Shown here piece after piece: positions 9,894 through 17,241 of a stretch of DNA of 64,000 bases (position 1 is the first letter of the stretch; each line of letters begins with the position of its first letter). The position numbers and the translations under genes were made by a program. The notes beneath the pieces are model-generated. The model made no database searches. It saw only the letters and a program-made list of their open reading frames with translations, and was not told where the DNA came from. This stretch comes from Bacteroidota bacterium (lineage in GTDB: Bacteria; Bacteroidota; Bacteroidia; Chitinophagales; Chitinophagaceae): NCBI GenBank assembly GCA_020161535.1, contig JAIUNW010000009.1, forward strand, positions 124,001-188,000, read 5' to 3'.

Positions 9894-11276
9894 TCAGGAA
9901 CGATTATTTTTCTCCCGCCATTGCTGGTTAAAACTTTTTGCCGGAAAATGAATAGATCCCCGGTGTTCATTCCATCCTTTCAACAGTGAGTTCACCACCC
10001 AGTTTTTTAACCTGGGGCTGCCCATATTCATCCACTTGCGATGCGTAACACCCAAACGCCAGCCTTTCCAGGCCATCTTTTCTGACCAGCCTGCATAGCC
10101 TTCTTCAACCGCTTCGTGCCGGTTCTCCAACAACAATTCATGCAGGTTAATTTTGACGGCGCATACTTCGGTACAATTGCCGCAAAGCGAAGAAGCATGG
10201 CTCAGGTGTTTCCATTCATCGAGGTCTTTCAAGTGTGGAGTGATCACACTACCGATGGGGCCACTGTAGGTGGTGCCGTAGGTATGTCCGCCGATGTTTT
10301 TATACACCGGACAAGCATTCAAACAAGCCCCGCATCGAATGCAATACAAACTCTCTCTTGTTTTCGGATTGGCCAGAATATTCGTGCGACCATTATCGAG
10401 CAGTATCACATACATTTCTTCCGGGCCATCGGTTTCACCTGGTTGTCGCGGGCCGGCTACAATCGTGTTGTACACCGTCACTTGCTGTCCGGTACCGAAA
10501 GTAGCCAACAGGGGCCAGAACAAACCCAGGTCTTGCATGGAAGGAATCACTTTCTCAATGCCCGTGATCACAATATGTGTTTTGGGCCAGGCACAACTCA
10601 ATCGCCCATTGCCTTCGTTTTCAGTAACCGCCACCGCACCGATGTCACTGATGATAAAATTAGCACCGGTTACACCTACTTCCGCTTCGGTATATTTTTC
10701 CCGAAGCCGGCGACGCGCTTCCAGCGTCAGCTCTTCGGGCGTCATGTTTGGATTGGTACCGAGTTTTTCGGCAAATAGTTTTGCCACATCCTCCTTGCTC
10801 TTGTGCATGGCCGGTGTAACAATATGATAAGGCGTTTCGCCGTCGAGTTGTTGGATATATTCACCCAGGTCGGTCTCTACACTTTCAATTTGGTTTTCTT
10901 CCAGAAAATGATTGAGCTTGATTTCTTCGGTAACCATGCTCTTGCTCTTCACCAGGGTTTTGCAATTTTTTTCTTTGCAGATGCGCAGAATTTCCTGCAG
11001 GGCTTCTTCGGCCGTTTCGGCCCAGATCACTTTTCCACCGCGGGCAGTGAAGGCCAATTCAAAACGCTCCAGCATTCTATCGAGCGTTTCAATTGCGCGC
11101 CATTTGGTGTTCTTGGCCCGTTCGCGTGCCAGGTGCAGGTCGTCGAACTGCGCTTTTCCTTTTGGCAGCGACGAATTGTATTTTCCGATGTTAAAGTTGA
11201 TTTTTTTACGGTGTTCCAGGTCAGCCGCTTTGAGGCGGCTTTTCTCCATAAAATCAGCTTTTATTTCATTTGACAT
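9894..11276 (-). CDS. lutB: LutB/LldF-type iron-sulfur protein of lactate oxidation family
   Basis: The 460-aa protein matches LutB, the iron-sulfur subunit of the LutABC L-lactate oxidase. An LUD-type N-terminal domain spans about 60-300. A 4Fe-4S ferredoxin-like site with Cys 312, 315, 318 and 322 (CIRCGACLNACPVY) follows, then a second Cys set at 365, 368 and 372 (CGNCTEVC). A C-terminal LutB/LldF region of about 80 residues closes the protein. An upstream in-frame start at 11330 would overlap the preceding gene. The ATG at 11276, 28 nt after that gene's stop, is preferred. LutA and LutC are not adjacent, so whether it acts on lactate here is inferred only from family. It is embedded in an apparent gldE-gldD-DUF3109-lutB-deacetylase transcription unit. 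Confidence 0.88.
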   Translation of the reverse strand: MSNEIKADFMEKSRLKAADLEHRKKINFNIGKYNSSLPKGKAQFDDLHLARERAKNTKWRAIETLDRMLERFELAFTARGGKVIWAETAEEALQEILRICKEKNCKTLVKSKSMVTEEIKLNHFLEENQIESVETDLGEYIQQLDGETPYHIVTPAMHKSKEDVAKLFAEKLGTNPNMTPEELTLEARRRLREKYTEAEVGVTGANFIISDIGAVAVTENEGNGRLSCAWPKTHIVITGIEKVIPSMQDLGLFWPLLATFGTGQQVTVYNTIVAGPRQPGETDGPEEMYVILLDNGRTNILANPKTRESLYCIRCGACLNACPVYKNIGGHTYGTTYSGPIGSVITPHLKDLDEWKHLSHASSLCGNCTEVCAVKINLHELLLENRHEAVEEGYAGWSEKMAWKGWRLGVTHRKWMNMGSPRLKNWVVNSLLKGWNEHRGSIHFPAKSFNQQWREKNNRS

Positions 11277-11304
11277 GGTTAGTGGTCGGTGGGCTTTCTG
11301 CAAT

Positions 11305-11874
11305 TTACTGCAATGTCTGGTAATAGGCATCCAAAGCCTCGTAGTATTCGCGGCCGTATTTGCGAATGATCGGTTCTTTCAGGAACTGATAAACGGGCAC
11401 TTTTAGTTTCTTACCCAATTTACAGGCAGGTGCGCAGAGCTCCTCGCGCGGTTCATAATTGAGCAGTTCATATTCTTTGGTCACTTTGATCCGGATCGGG
11501 AAAAGATGACAACTGATTGGCTTCTTCCACTTGATTTTCCCTTCATTATAGGCCTGTTCGAAAGAGCATTTGATAACGCCTGATGCATCGCGGTAGCCAT
11601 AGGAGCACATACCATCGGCATTAGCCGGGGTTACCCAACCAAATTCACGATCGTATTGATAGCGACCGTGTTTTTCTATGTGGCGGATGCCTTCTTTGGT
11701 GAGGTAGGGTTTTACGATTTCATAGGTCTCGTTCACGATGTCCAGTTCGGCCGTTTCGAGCGGCGCACCGGTATCACCGTCTTCACAACAACCGCCTTTG
11801 CAGCGACTGATATCACAAACAAATTTCTCATCAACGATTTCGTCACTGACCAGTGTATTTCCAATAGCGATCAT
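11305..11874 (-). CDS. DUF3109 family cysteine-rich protein
   Basis: The 189-aa product matches DUF3109, a small conserved Bacteroidota protein of unknown function. The family N-terminus is recognisable (MIAIGNTLVSDEIVDEKFVC, then CKGGCCEDGDTGAPLE). At least eight cysteines are present, in sets such as CxxxCKGGCC, CSYGY, SCHLFPIR and LCAPAC, which suggests a bound metal or Fe-S cluster. An upstream in-frame start at 11913 would overlap gldD. The ATG at 11874 is preferred because it begins at the family N-terminus and a TACATTTG box lies 7 nt upstream. It follows gldD by 26 nt. Confidence 0.85.
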   Translation of the reverse strand: MIAIGNTLVSDEIVDEKFVCDISRCKGGCCEDGDTGAPLETAELDIVNETYEIVKPYLTKEGIRHIEKHGRYQYDREFGWVTPANADGMCSYGYRDASGVIKCSFEQAYNEGKIKWKKPISCHLFPIRIKVTKEYELLNYEPREELCAPACKLGKKLKVPVYQFLKEPIIRKYGREYYEALDAYYQTLQ

Positions 11875-11881
11875 GTTGTTG

Positions 11882-11889
11882 CAAATGTA
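11882..11889 (-). promoter_or_regulatory. Putative -7 element upstream of the DUF3109 gene
   Basis: On the minus strand TACATTTG matches TAnnTTTG and sits 7 nt before the ATG at 11874, in the gap after gldD. It argues for the shorter DUF3109 start and for an internal promoter in the gldE-gldD unit. No -33 TTG is visible at the usual spacing. Confidence 0.35.
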
Positions 11890-11900
11890 ACCAATCTTGG

Positions 11901-12545
11901 TTAGTCGCGCCATTTCAGCGTGTTCACCAGGTGCACCAGGTCTTCTTTCAAAAAATTATTAACCGGCCGAAGCGAGTCTTCGTTGGGTGCCGCATCAAAA
12001 TACAAAGCACCGCGTAAGAAATGTTTTACCGAATCGCTGACCAGGAACTGGTTGGCCGTTGCGGTGTTGCCACCAATGCGAAAGAAAATGCCATCAATGC
12101 CATTCGGCGTTTTGAACACACTGTCTTCTATAGAACTTGCTTTATAGGAATGTTTAAACGAAAGCGTATACGATCCATTCAACAATTTGTCGAACCGATT
12201 GATGCCGATGGAATCAACATATTCTCCCTTTGCATTTTTTCTTTTGAAGCGGGCTTTTCCGCCGATGCGGTTATAACTGATATAGATGCGACCGCCGAGC
12301 GAAGGCACATCAATGTTGATCCAGTATGGATTCTCCGGTTGTTCTTCAAAAAAGGTTGAGTCCTGGATGATCTTTGCATACACGGGGTATTCGAAGGTGT
12401 AGGGAAAGCCGGCACTATCGAAGGTCTTATACGCATGTTGCGGTAAGTCGATCTGGAAATAGCCACGCGGCTTCGGCGTGTAAGTACTATTACAGGCGCT
12501 GATGGCAAATAGAATAACAAGGGGAATAAAAATTCTGCTGAGCAT
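11901..12545 (-). CDS. gldD: Gliding motility lipoprotein GldD
   Basis: GldD is a lipoprotein needed for gliding and type IX secretion in Flavobacterium johnsoniae. The 214-aa protein has a lipoprotein signal ending in AISAC (Cys 18). A GldD-like mature domain begins with the typical YTPKPRGYFQIDLP (about 22-35). Later conserved parts include YWINIDVPSLGGRIYISY and the C-terminal EDLVHLVNTLKWR. It starts 2 nt after the gldE stop. The mutY-ssb-gldE-gldD order is the arrangement known from F. johnsoniae, which strengthens the call. Confidence 0.93.
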   Translation of the reverse strand: MLSRIFIPLVILFAISACNSTYTPKPRGYFQIDLPQHAYKTFDSAGFPYTFEYPVYAKIIQDSTFFEEQPENPYWINIDVPSLGGRIYISYNRIGGKARFKRKNAKGEYVDSIGINRFDKLLNGSYTLSFKHSYKASSIEDSVFKTPNGIDGIFFRIGGNTATANQFLVSDSVKHFLRGALYFDAAPNEDSLRPVNNFLKEDLVHLVNTLKWRD

Positions 12546-12547
12546 GC

Positions 12548-13837
12548 TTACACGGGACGAATCGTCACTTTTACTTTTTGGATGCGGTTGCGGTCTATTT
12601 CAAGGATGGTGAAGGCAAAATCACCAATATCGATGGTTTCGTTGGCTTCCGGAATTTTTCCGGAAACTTCGAGAATGAGTCCGGCGAGCGAGTCACTTTC
12701 CCCTCTGATATCCTGGAAGGTATCGGGCGGAAGCCCCATCACTTTGCACACATCATTGATCATGGTGCGGCCTTCGAAAATATAATTGTTGTCGTCAATT
12801 TTGCGATTGCCGCTTTCTTCATCGTCAAATTCATCGCGTATATCACCGATGATTTCTTCCATTATATCTTCGAGGGTAACAATGCCACTGGTGCCACCAA
12901 ATTCATCTACCACGATAGCGAAATGCGTACGACGCGACCGGAAATCCTGCAAGAGGTCTTCAATGCGTTTTTGCTCATGAACAAAATACGGCTGGCGCAT
13001 CAAGGGATGCCAGTTGTAATGATCGGCTTCGTGCAGGTGCGGTAAGATGTCTTTGCTGTGCAGCAGGCCCATGATTTCATCGAGGCTGCCGCGATACACC
13101 GGCACCCTTGAATAGTGGAAAGCTTCCAACTGTTTTACGAGTTCGCGGAAGCCCAGGTTATAATCCACGCCACTGACGTCGAGGCGGGTGCGCATGATCT
13201 GCTTCACACTGATATCACCAAATTTCGCGATGCCGCGGAGGATGTTTTTTTCTTCTTCAGAAGCATTGCTGTCTTCTTCAAGCTCTTCGAAATGGGCCCC
13301 ACCATAATCAGCGCCGAGTGAACGTTCAATACCGTCTGACATCCCCACCAGCCAGATACTAAGCCTTTTCATCAGCAGGTGAACGATTTCAACCAGGTAA
13401 CTGGCATCGCGCGCAAAGCGCAGGTTGTTTTGCGAGGCATATACTTTGGGCAACACTTCGCCAAAAAGGATCAGGAAAAAAGTGATGAGGATGATTTTAA
13501 TCAACACATCCACAAAGGGAAAACTCCCTTTGATGGGCAGGAGTTCATCGATCAGGAAATTCGACAGAATGATGATGGCCAGGTTCACGATGGTATTGCC
13601 AATGCGCATGGAACCCAGCAAAATTTTCGGCTCTTCCAGCAGGGTCACGATTCTTTTCCAGGAACCACTTTGTTTGGTCTTCAGCATGTTGATGTCGCGG
13701 TGGGAGAGGCTGAAGAATGCCACTTCGGCGCCGGACAGAAAATAGGAAACCACCAGCAACACCAGGATCAGGATGACCAGCAGTGTGGTGCCCTGCAGGT
13801 TGGCGGCCAGAAGAAGCGGTTGAAAGGCATTTAACAT
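12548..13837 (-). CDS. gldE: Gliding motility-associated protein GldE (CNNM/CBS-domain membrane protein)
   Basis: GldE is a membrane protein related to CorC/HlyC proteins; in F. johnsoniae it is linked functionally to GldD. The 429-aa protein has an N-terminal CNNM (DUF21) part with hydrophobic segments at about 10-35, 85-105 and 115-135. A CBS pair follows at about 195-325 (IMRTRLDVSGVD, then IVVDEFGGTSGIVTLEDIMEEIIG), and a CorC_HlyC C-terminal domain ends the protein. An alternative TTG start at 13864 adds nine residues; the ATG at 13837 is preferred as the stronger start codon. It lies 73 nt after ssb and 2 nt before gldD. Confidence 0.92.
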   Translation of the reverse strand: MLNAFQPLLLAANLQGTTLLVILILVLLVVSYFLSGAEVAFFSLSHRDINMLKTKQSGSWKRIVTLLEEPKILLGSMRIGNTIVNLAIIILSNFLIDELLPIKGSFPFVDVLIKIILITFFLILFGEVLPKVYASQNNLRFARDASYLVEIVHLLMKRLSIWLVGMSDGIERSLGADYGGAHFEELEEDSNASEEEKNILRGIAKFGDISVKQIMRTRLDVSGVDYNLGFRELVKQLEAFHYSRVPVYRGSLDEIMGLLHSKDILPHLHEADHYNWHPLMRQPYFVHEQKRIEDLLQDFRSRRTHFAIVVDEFGGTSGIVTLEDIMEEIIGDIRDEFDDEESGNRKIDDNNYIFEGRTMINDVCKVMGLPPDTFQDIRGESDSLAGLILEVSGKIPEANETIDIGDFAFTILEIDRNRIQKVKVTIRPV

Positions 13838-13910
13838 GAACAGGTCTACCGTCGCGTGATCCAAAGCAATTAATTTATGTCCGGCTACAAATTTGCAATA
13901 AATTCTTCAT

Positions 13911-14345
13911 TCAAAATGGCAGATCCTGGTTGGGTTCGGGCGGCGCATCGGCACTACTCATGCCTTCGAGCCCTTCGCCAGGCAAGTGGTGAAAGCCATT
14001 ACCATGCATCTCACTACGTTTATCGAGCATGATCAGGTTATCGCCCACCACTTCGGTTGCAAATTTTTTATTGCCTTCTTTGTCTTCCCAGCTTCGCGTG
14101 CGAAGACGGCCTTCAATATAAACGAGACTTCCTTTGTGTAAGTATTTCTGGGCCAATTCTGCGAGCCCGCGCCAGAGTACGATGGTATGCCATTCTGTTT
14201 GGGAGATCAGCTTACCCGCCCGGTCTTTATAGGTTTCAGTGGTTGCCAGCGAAAATTTCGCCACGGCAATATTCCCTTCCAGGAACTGTACATCCGGGTC
14301 CTTGCCCAGGTTCCCGATCAACATCACCCTGTTAACGCCTCTCAT
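13911..14345 (-). CDS. ssb: Single-stranded DNA-binding protein
   Basis: SSB coats single-stranded DNA during replication, repair and recombination. The 144-aa protein has an N-terminal OB fold (RGVNRVMLIGNLGKDPDVQF, then EWHTIVLWRGLAELAQKYLHKGSLVYIEGRLRTR). A short acidic tail ends in DLPF, the partner-binding tip also seen in E. coli SSB (DDDIPF). It lies between mutY and gldE, the order reported for F. johnsoniae. A 263-bp repeat-rich gap separates it from mutY, so it may have its own promoter, although none is obvious. Confidence 0.95.
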   Translation of the reverse strand: MRGVNRVMLIGNLGKDPDVQFLEGNIAVAKFSLATTETYKDRAGKLISQTEWHTIVLWRGLAELAQKYLHKGSLVYIEGRLRTRSWEDKEGNKKFATEVVGDNLIMLDKRSEMHGNGFHHLPGEGLEGMSSADAPPEPNQDLPF

Positions 14346-14419
14346 ACTTTGTGGTTTAGATTAAGATTCGTCTTTCTCCGGTGGTTCATTTTAAAGTTAG
14401 CTCTTTTTCGGGCTAAAAC

Positions 14420-14444
14420 ACCCGTCGGGTGGCACCCGACGGGT
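14420..14444. repeat. Palindromic repeat element, copy 2
   Basis: ACCCGTCGGGT and ACCCGACGGGT with a 3-nt spacer (GGC), the same architecture as the carB terminator at 3102. Read on the minus strand it is followed by GTTTTAG, so it may also terminate mutY transcription. Confidence 0.75.
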
Positions 14445-14515
14445 GAATTCAGCAAGCTGAGATTTGCCTCCTCATTTAACAAGTTGATTATCAGGCGGGA
14501 GTTCGTTTTAATTTC

Positions 14516-14540
14516 ACCCGACGGGTAGTACCCGACGGGT
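14516..14540. repeat. Palindromic repeat element, copy 3
   Basis: Two copies of ACCCGACGGGT in direct orientation, separated by AGT. Because each unit is a palindrome apart from its centre base, the pair can still fold as one hairpin with a single central mismatch. It lies 71 bp from copy 2, with similar flanks (GGGTGAA on the right side of both). Confidence 0.75.
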
Positions 14541-14544
14541 GAAA

Positions 14545-14596
14545 GCAGCGAGTGCAAGCAGCGGGCGCAGCCAGCGGGTGCAGGCAGCGGGCGCAA
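14545..14596. repeat. 13-bp tandem repeat, four copies
   Basis: Four consecutive 13-bp units fit GCAGCGRGYGCAR with one or two changes each (14545, 14558, 14571, 14584), followed by a degraded fifth. It is GC-rich, ends 12 nt before the mutY stop codon, and directly abuts the palindromic element. Confidence 0.8.
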
Positions 14597-14608
14597 GCCG
14601 CGCAAATT

Positions 14609-15667
14609 TCAGAGCGGGTTTTTCTCCAGGTAGCGGGTAATGAAGCGCGGAAAGGCCAGTTGACGCAGGGTATCGGCGGGTAACAGCTGGTAACCGGTAT
14701 CGGGCGGAAGTGGAAATTCAAGTTCTACCCGCGTAAAAATGCCTTCAATATTCTGGTGCGTGAGTTGTTGTTTCTGGGGTGCAGATACTTGCAGCACGCG
14801 ACCCCGCCAGCCGGGAAACAGGACCGCCAGCTTTTCACGCATGGCAGCATCGTTGGCCGTTAGGGCAGCGTCTGACTCGAGCAATACCCATTCAAAAAGA
14901 TCTTTCCAAATATCATTGGCCGTACGCTGGCGAACATAAAATCCGCCTTTATAAGACAGAATAAAGAAATTCAAAAACCGGGTTTTGCGCACGAGCGACT
15001 TCGATTTTACAGGCAGCATGCCGAACCATTTATGCCGGAAAGCCTGGCATTCGACCGCCTGTATGCAGCCCTCACAAAGCGGCAACTGTGGCTTGCAGAT
15101 CACGGCGCCAAAATCCATGATCGCCTGGTTATACGCACCGGGCCGATCGAAATCCAGCAGGGAATTGGCCAACTGGGCGTACATGTTTTTTCCGTCGGAT
15201 GAGTCGATCGGCGTGCTGATCCCAAAAAAGCGGCTGATCACCCGAAACACATTGCCATCAAGCACCGCAAAGGGCTGGTCGTAAGCGAAAGACGCGATGG
15301 CGGCAGCCGTATACGGCCCTACCCCTTTCAACGCCAAAATATCTTCGTAGCTATTGGGAAAAATGCCATTGCGTTCAAAAGCTATAAACCGGGCGGTAGC
15401 CAGCAGGTTGCGGCAGCGACTGTAATAACCCAGTCCCTCCCATAATTTAAAAACCTGCTCATCGGCCGCCAGGGCAAGGTCGCGTATGCTGGGGAAAGCG
15501 GCGATAAACCGCTCATAATAAGCGAGTCCCTGCTCCACCCTGGTTTGCTGCAAAATGATTTCACTGAGCCATATTTTGTACGGATCTTTCTCCCCTTTCC
15601 AAGGCATTTTACGGGTATTCTCCGTCTCATTCCAATGCAAGAGCCGGCCGGTAAAATCTTTTTGCAT
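14609..15667 (-). CDS. mutY: A/G-specific adenine DNA glycosylase
   Basis: MutY removes adenine mispaired with 8-oxoguanine and so prevents G:C to T:A mutations. The 352-aa protein has the expected parts. Catalytic Glu36 lies in WLSEIILQQTRVEQG. The helix-hairpin-helix is LKGVGPYTAAAIASFAY (about 113-129), with catalytic Asp137 in VLDGNVFR. The 4Fe-4S cluster cysteines are 191, 198, 201 and 207 (CX6CX2CX5C). A C-terminal NUDIX-like 8-oxoG recognition domain spans about 235-350. It is the first gene of the mutY-ssb-gldE-gldD cluster. The upstream AT-rich 128 bp is shared with the divergent HU gene. Confidence 0.95.
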   Translation of the reverse strand: MQKDFTGRLLHWNETENTRKMPWKGEKDPYKIWLSEIILQQTRVEQGLAYYERFIAAFPSIRDLALAADEQVFKLWEGLGYYSRCRNLLATARFIAFERNGIFPNSYEDILALKGVGPYTAAAIASFAYDQPFAVLDGNVFRVISRFFGISTPIDSSDGKNMYAQLANSLLDFDRPGAYNQAIMDFGAVICKPQLPLCEGCIQAVECQAFRHKWFGMLPVKSKSLVRKTRFLNFFILSYKGGFYVRQRTANDIWKDLFEWVLLESDAALTANDAAMREKLAVLFPGWRGRVLQVSAPQKQQLTHQNIEGIFTRVELEFPLPPDTGYQLLPADTLRQLAFPRFITRYLEKNPL

Positions 15668-15795
15668 AAATACGTAACGAAAAATATTTCAATTTAATTC
15701 AAAATCAATAAATTGCATGAGTGTTGCACGGTTTCTTGGAATGATTTATATTAACTAACAAATTCATATTTGTTCCCGACACAAACCAGGCTATT

Positions 15796-16116
15796 ATGAG
15801 AAAAGCCGACCTCATCAACCAAATTGCAGAAAAGACAGGTATTCCGAAGGTGGATGTACTTGTCACGCTCGAAGCTATGTTCAAAGAGGTGAAAGATGTG
15901 CTGTCGCAGGGCGAGAACATCTATATCAGGGGCTTCGGAAGCTTCATTACAAAGAAGCGCGCTGCCAAAATCGGACGAAACATTAAAAAGAATGTGGCTG
16001 TCGAGATTCCGGAGCATTTTATTCCCGCCTTCAAACCTGCCAAAGAATTTGTGCAGGAAGTGAAAAAACTCAAAACAGTTAAAGAAGGGCAACCAAACCC
16101 CGACGAAGAGATGTAA
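15796..16116 (+). CDS. HU/IHF-family DNA-binding protein
   Basis: This 106-aa protein is a small DNA-bending nucleoid protein. The HU/IHF fold is clear: MRKADLINQIAEKTG (helix 1), YIRGFGSFITKKRAAKIGRN (about 49-68), then an arm, and PAFKPAKEFVQEV (about 82-94). The usual intercalating proline of GRNP is replaced by isoleucine (GRNIKKN), and the C-terminus has a 12-residue polar extension. It may therefore bend DNA differently from E. coli HU. It precedes a TPR gene by 23 nt and heads a likely unit that runs to the RNase G gene. Confidence 0.93.
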   Translation: MRKADLINQIAEKTGIPKVDVLVTLEAMFKEVKDVLSQGENIYIRGFGSFITKKRAAKIGRNIKKNVAVEIPEHFIPAFKPAKEFVQEVKKLKTVKEGQPNPDEEM

Positions 16117-16121
16117 TTTTG
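16114..16121 (+). promoter_or_regulatory. Putative -7 element overlapping the HU stop codon
   Basis: TAATTTTG matches TAnnTTTG and ends 18 nt before the GTG start of the TPR gene. It could give the TPR-rng segment its own transcription start. No -33 TTG is evident. Confidence 0.3.
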
Positions 16122-16139
16122 CCACCTTAGCTTATTAAG

Positions 16140-16988
16140 GTGAAGAAAGAACAGATTATAGTCATTGGCCTGGGCTTCATTGCCCTGTTTGGTATTTATT
16201 TCTGGGGAAACACAAAGCCACCCCAGCAGAAACCCGCTGCCGCCGCTGCTGAAAAAACAGCATCGACCTTCGATATTCAAACAGCCATCAAGGCCGCAAC
16301 CGCGCAACTTCCTGCCAATCAACAGGCTTATGTGAGCAGATTAAATGAATCGGTGGTTCGGGGCGATGTAAAAGACCAGCAATTAAAGTCCTATCGTCAA
16401 CTGGCAGGCTTTTGGAGCGACTCGGCGCATGCCTTCCTCCCCTTTGCTTTTTACACGGCCGAAGCCGCCAAATTGGAAAATTCTAAAAAAAGTCTCACAT
16501 TTGCAGCCCAATTATTGTTGAATAACCTGCGGGGAGTAGACGAACCGGGCGTAAAATCCTGGCTTTCGGCCGAATCAAAAACCCTGTTTGAGAAAGCCCT
16601 GGTGCTGGATCCGGACAATGATTCACTGAAAATTGGCGTTGGAAGTACCTATATTTTTGGTGCCCCGGCCGACAATCCCCAGGAACTTATGCAGGGCATC
16701 CAGCAGATCCTGGCGGTAAGCCGAAAAGATTCGACCAATATCTATGCGCAGAAAATGCTGGGCATTGGTGGGGTGGTTTCGGGGCAGTACGACAAAGCGG
16801 TAGAGCGCCTGGAGAAAGTAGCGAAAGCCACGCCGCACGACCTGGAAGTATTATTGATGCTGGCAGAGGGTTATGAGAGAATGGGTAACAAAGCGAAAGC
16901 AATAGAGTGGTACAAACGGGCTGCTGAACATGTGGAGAATGCGGGATTGAAAACTGAATTGGAAAAACGTATACAACAGTTGCAATAA
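16140..16988 (+). CDS. Membrane-anchored tetratricopeptide repeat protein
   Basis: The 282-aa protein has an N-terminal hydrophobic helix (about 5-22), so it is probably anchored in the inner membrane with the rest in the periplasm. Next come a Pro/Ala-rich linker and a helical region with TPR-like repeats, best seen at about 206-270 (AQKMLGIGGVVSGQYDKAVERLEKV, then LLMLAEGYERMGNKAKAIEWYKRAAE). The start is a GTG at 16140, and no nearby ATG gives the hydrophobic N-terminus. TPR domains act as protein-binding scaffolds, and the partner is unknown. It lies between HU and the 31-aa basic protein in a cluster leading to RNase G. Confidence 0.85.
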   Translation: MKKEQIIVIGLGFIALFGIYFWGNTKPPQQKPAAAAAEKTASTFDIQTAIKAATAQLPANQQAYVSRLNESVVRGDVKDQQLKSYRQLAGFWSDSAHAFLPFAFYTAEAAKLENSKKSLTFAAQLLLNNLRGVDEPGVKSWLSAESKTLFEKALVLDPDNDSLKIGVGSTYIFGAPADNPQELMQGIQQILAVSRKDSTNIYAQKMLGIGGVVSGQYDKAVERLEKVAKATPHDLEVLLMLAEGYERMGNKAKAIEWYKRAAEHVENAGLKTELEKRIQQLQ

Positions 16989-17018
16989 ACTGATTTTGAT
17001 AAATATAAATTACTGAAC

Positions 17019-17114
17019 ATGCCTTGCGGTAAGAAAAGAAAACGTCATAAGATCGCTACGCACAAACGTAAAAAGCGTCTGAGAAAGAATCGTCATAAGA
17101 AAGGCAAGAAGTAA
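17019..17114 (+). CDS. 31-aa basic AURKAIP1/COX24-like ribosome-associated protein
   Basis: The ATG at 17019 opens a 31-residue frame ending in TAA at 17112-17114. Residues run MPCGKKRKRHKIATHKRKK and then RLRKNRHKKGKK, so more than half are Lys, Arg or His. This matches the very short AURKAIP1/COX24-domain proteins of Bacteroidota, whose eukaryotic relatives are mitochondrial small-subunit ribosomal proteins. A role at the ribosome is inferred from that similarity. It lies 30 nt after the TPR gene and 127 nt before rng, a neighbourhood I recall as common in this phylum. Confidence 0.85.
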   Translation: MPCGKKRKRHKIATHKRKKRLRKNRHKKGKK

Positions 17115-17133
17115 TCTTGACAAGACTACGTTA

Positions 17134-17178
17134 ATGGCTGTTATCCGGTGATTATTGCCAGTTACGGATAACAGCCAT
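17134..17178 (+). promoter_or_regulatory. Strong hairpin in the rng leader
   Basis: A perfect 14-bp stem (ATGGCTGTTATCCG at 17134-17147 with its complement at 17165-17178) encloses a 17-nt loop. GTTA/TAAC flanks can extend it past a 4-nt bulge. No T-tract follows, so it is not a typical terminator. It lies 63 nt upstream of the rng start. A processing or autoregulation site is possible, by analogy with the E. coli rne leader. Confidence 0.6.
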
Positions 17179-17241
17179 GCTGTTAACCTATCGGCTGTTT
17201 CCTTTTGGTGAGATCGGTACTGAAGTAAAAAGATTACTCGC

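Noticed and set aside
14342..14605. Minus-strand frame covering the repeats between mutY and ssb
   Set aside because: Its translation is the repeat units themselves (for example RCLH/PAPAGCARCLH) and it has no start signal. It is a product of GC-rich tandem DNA.
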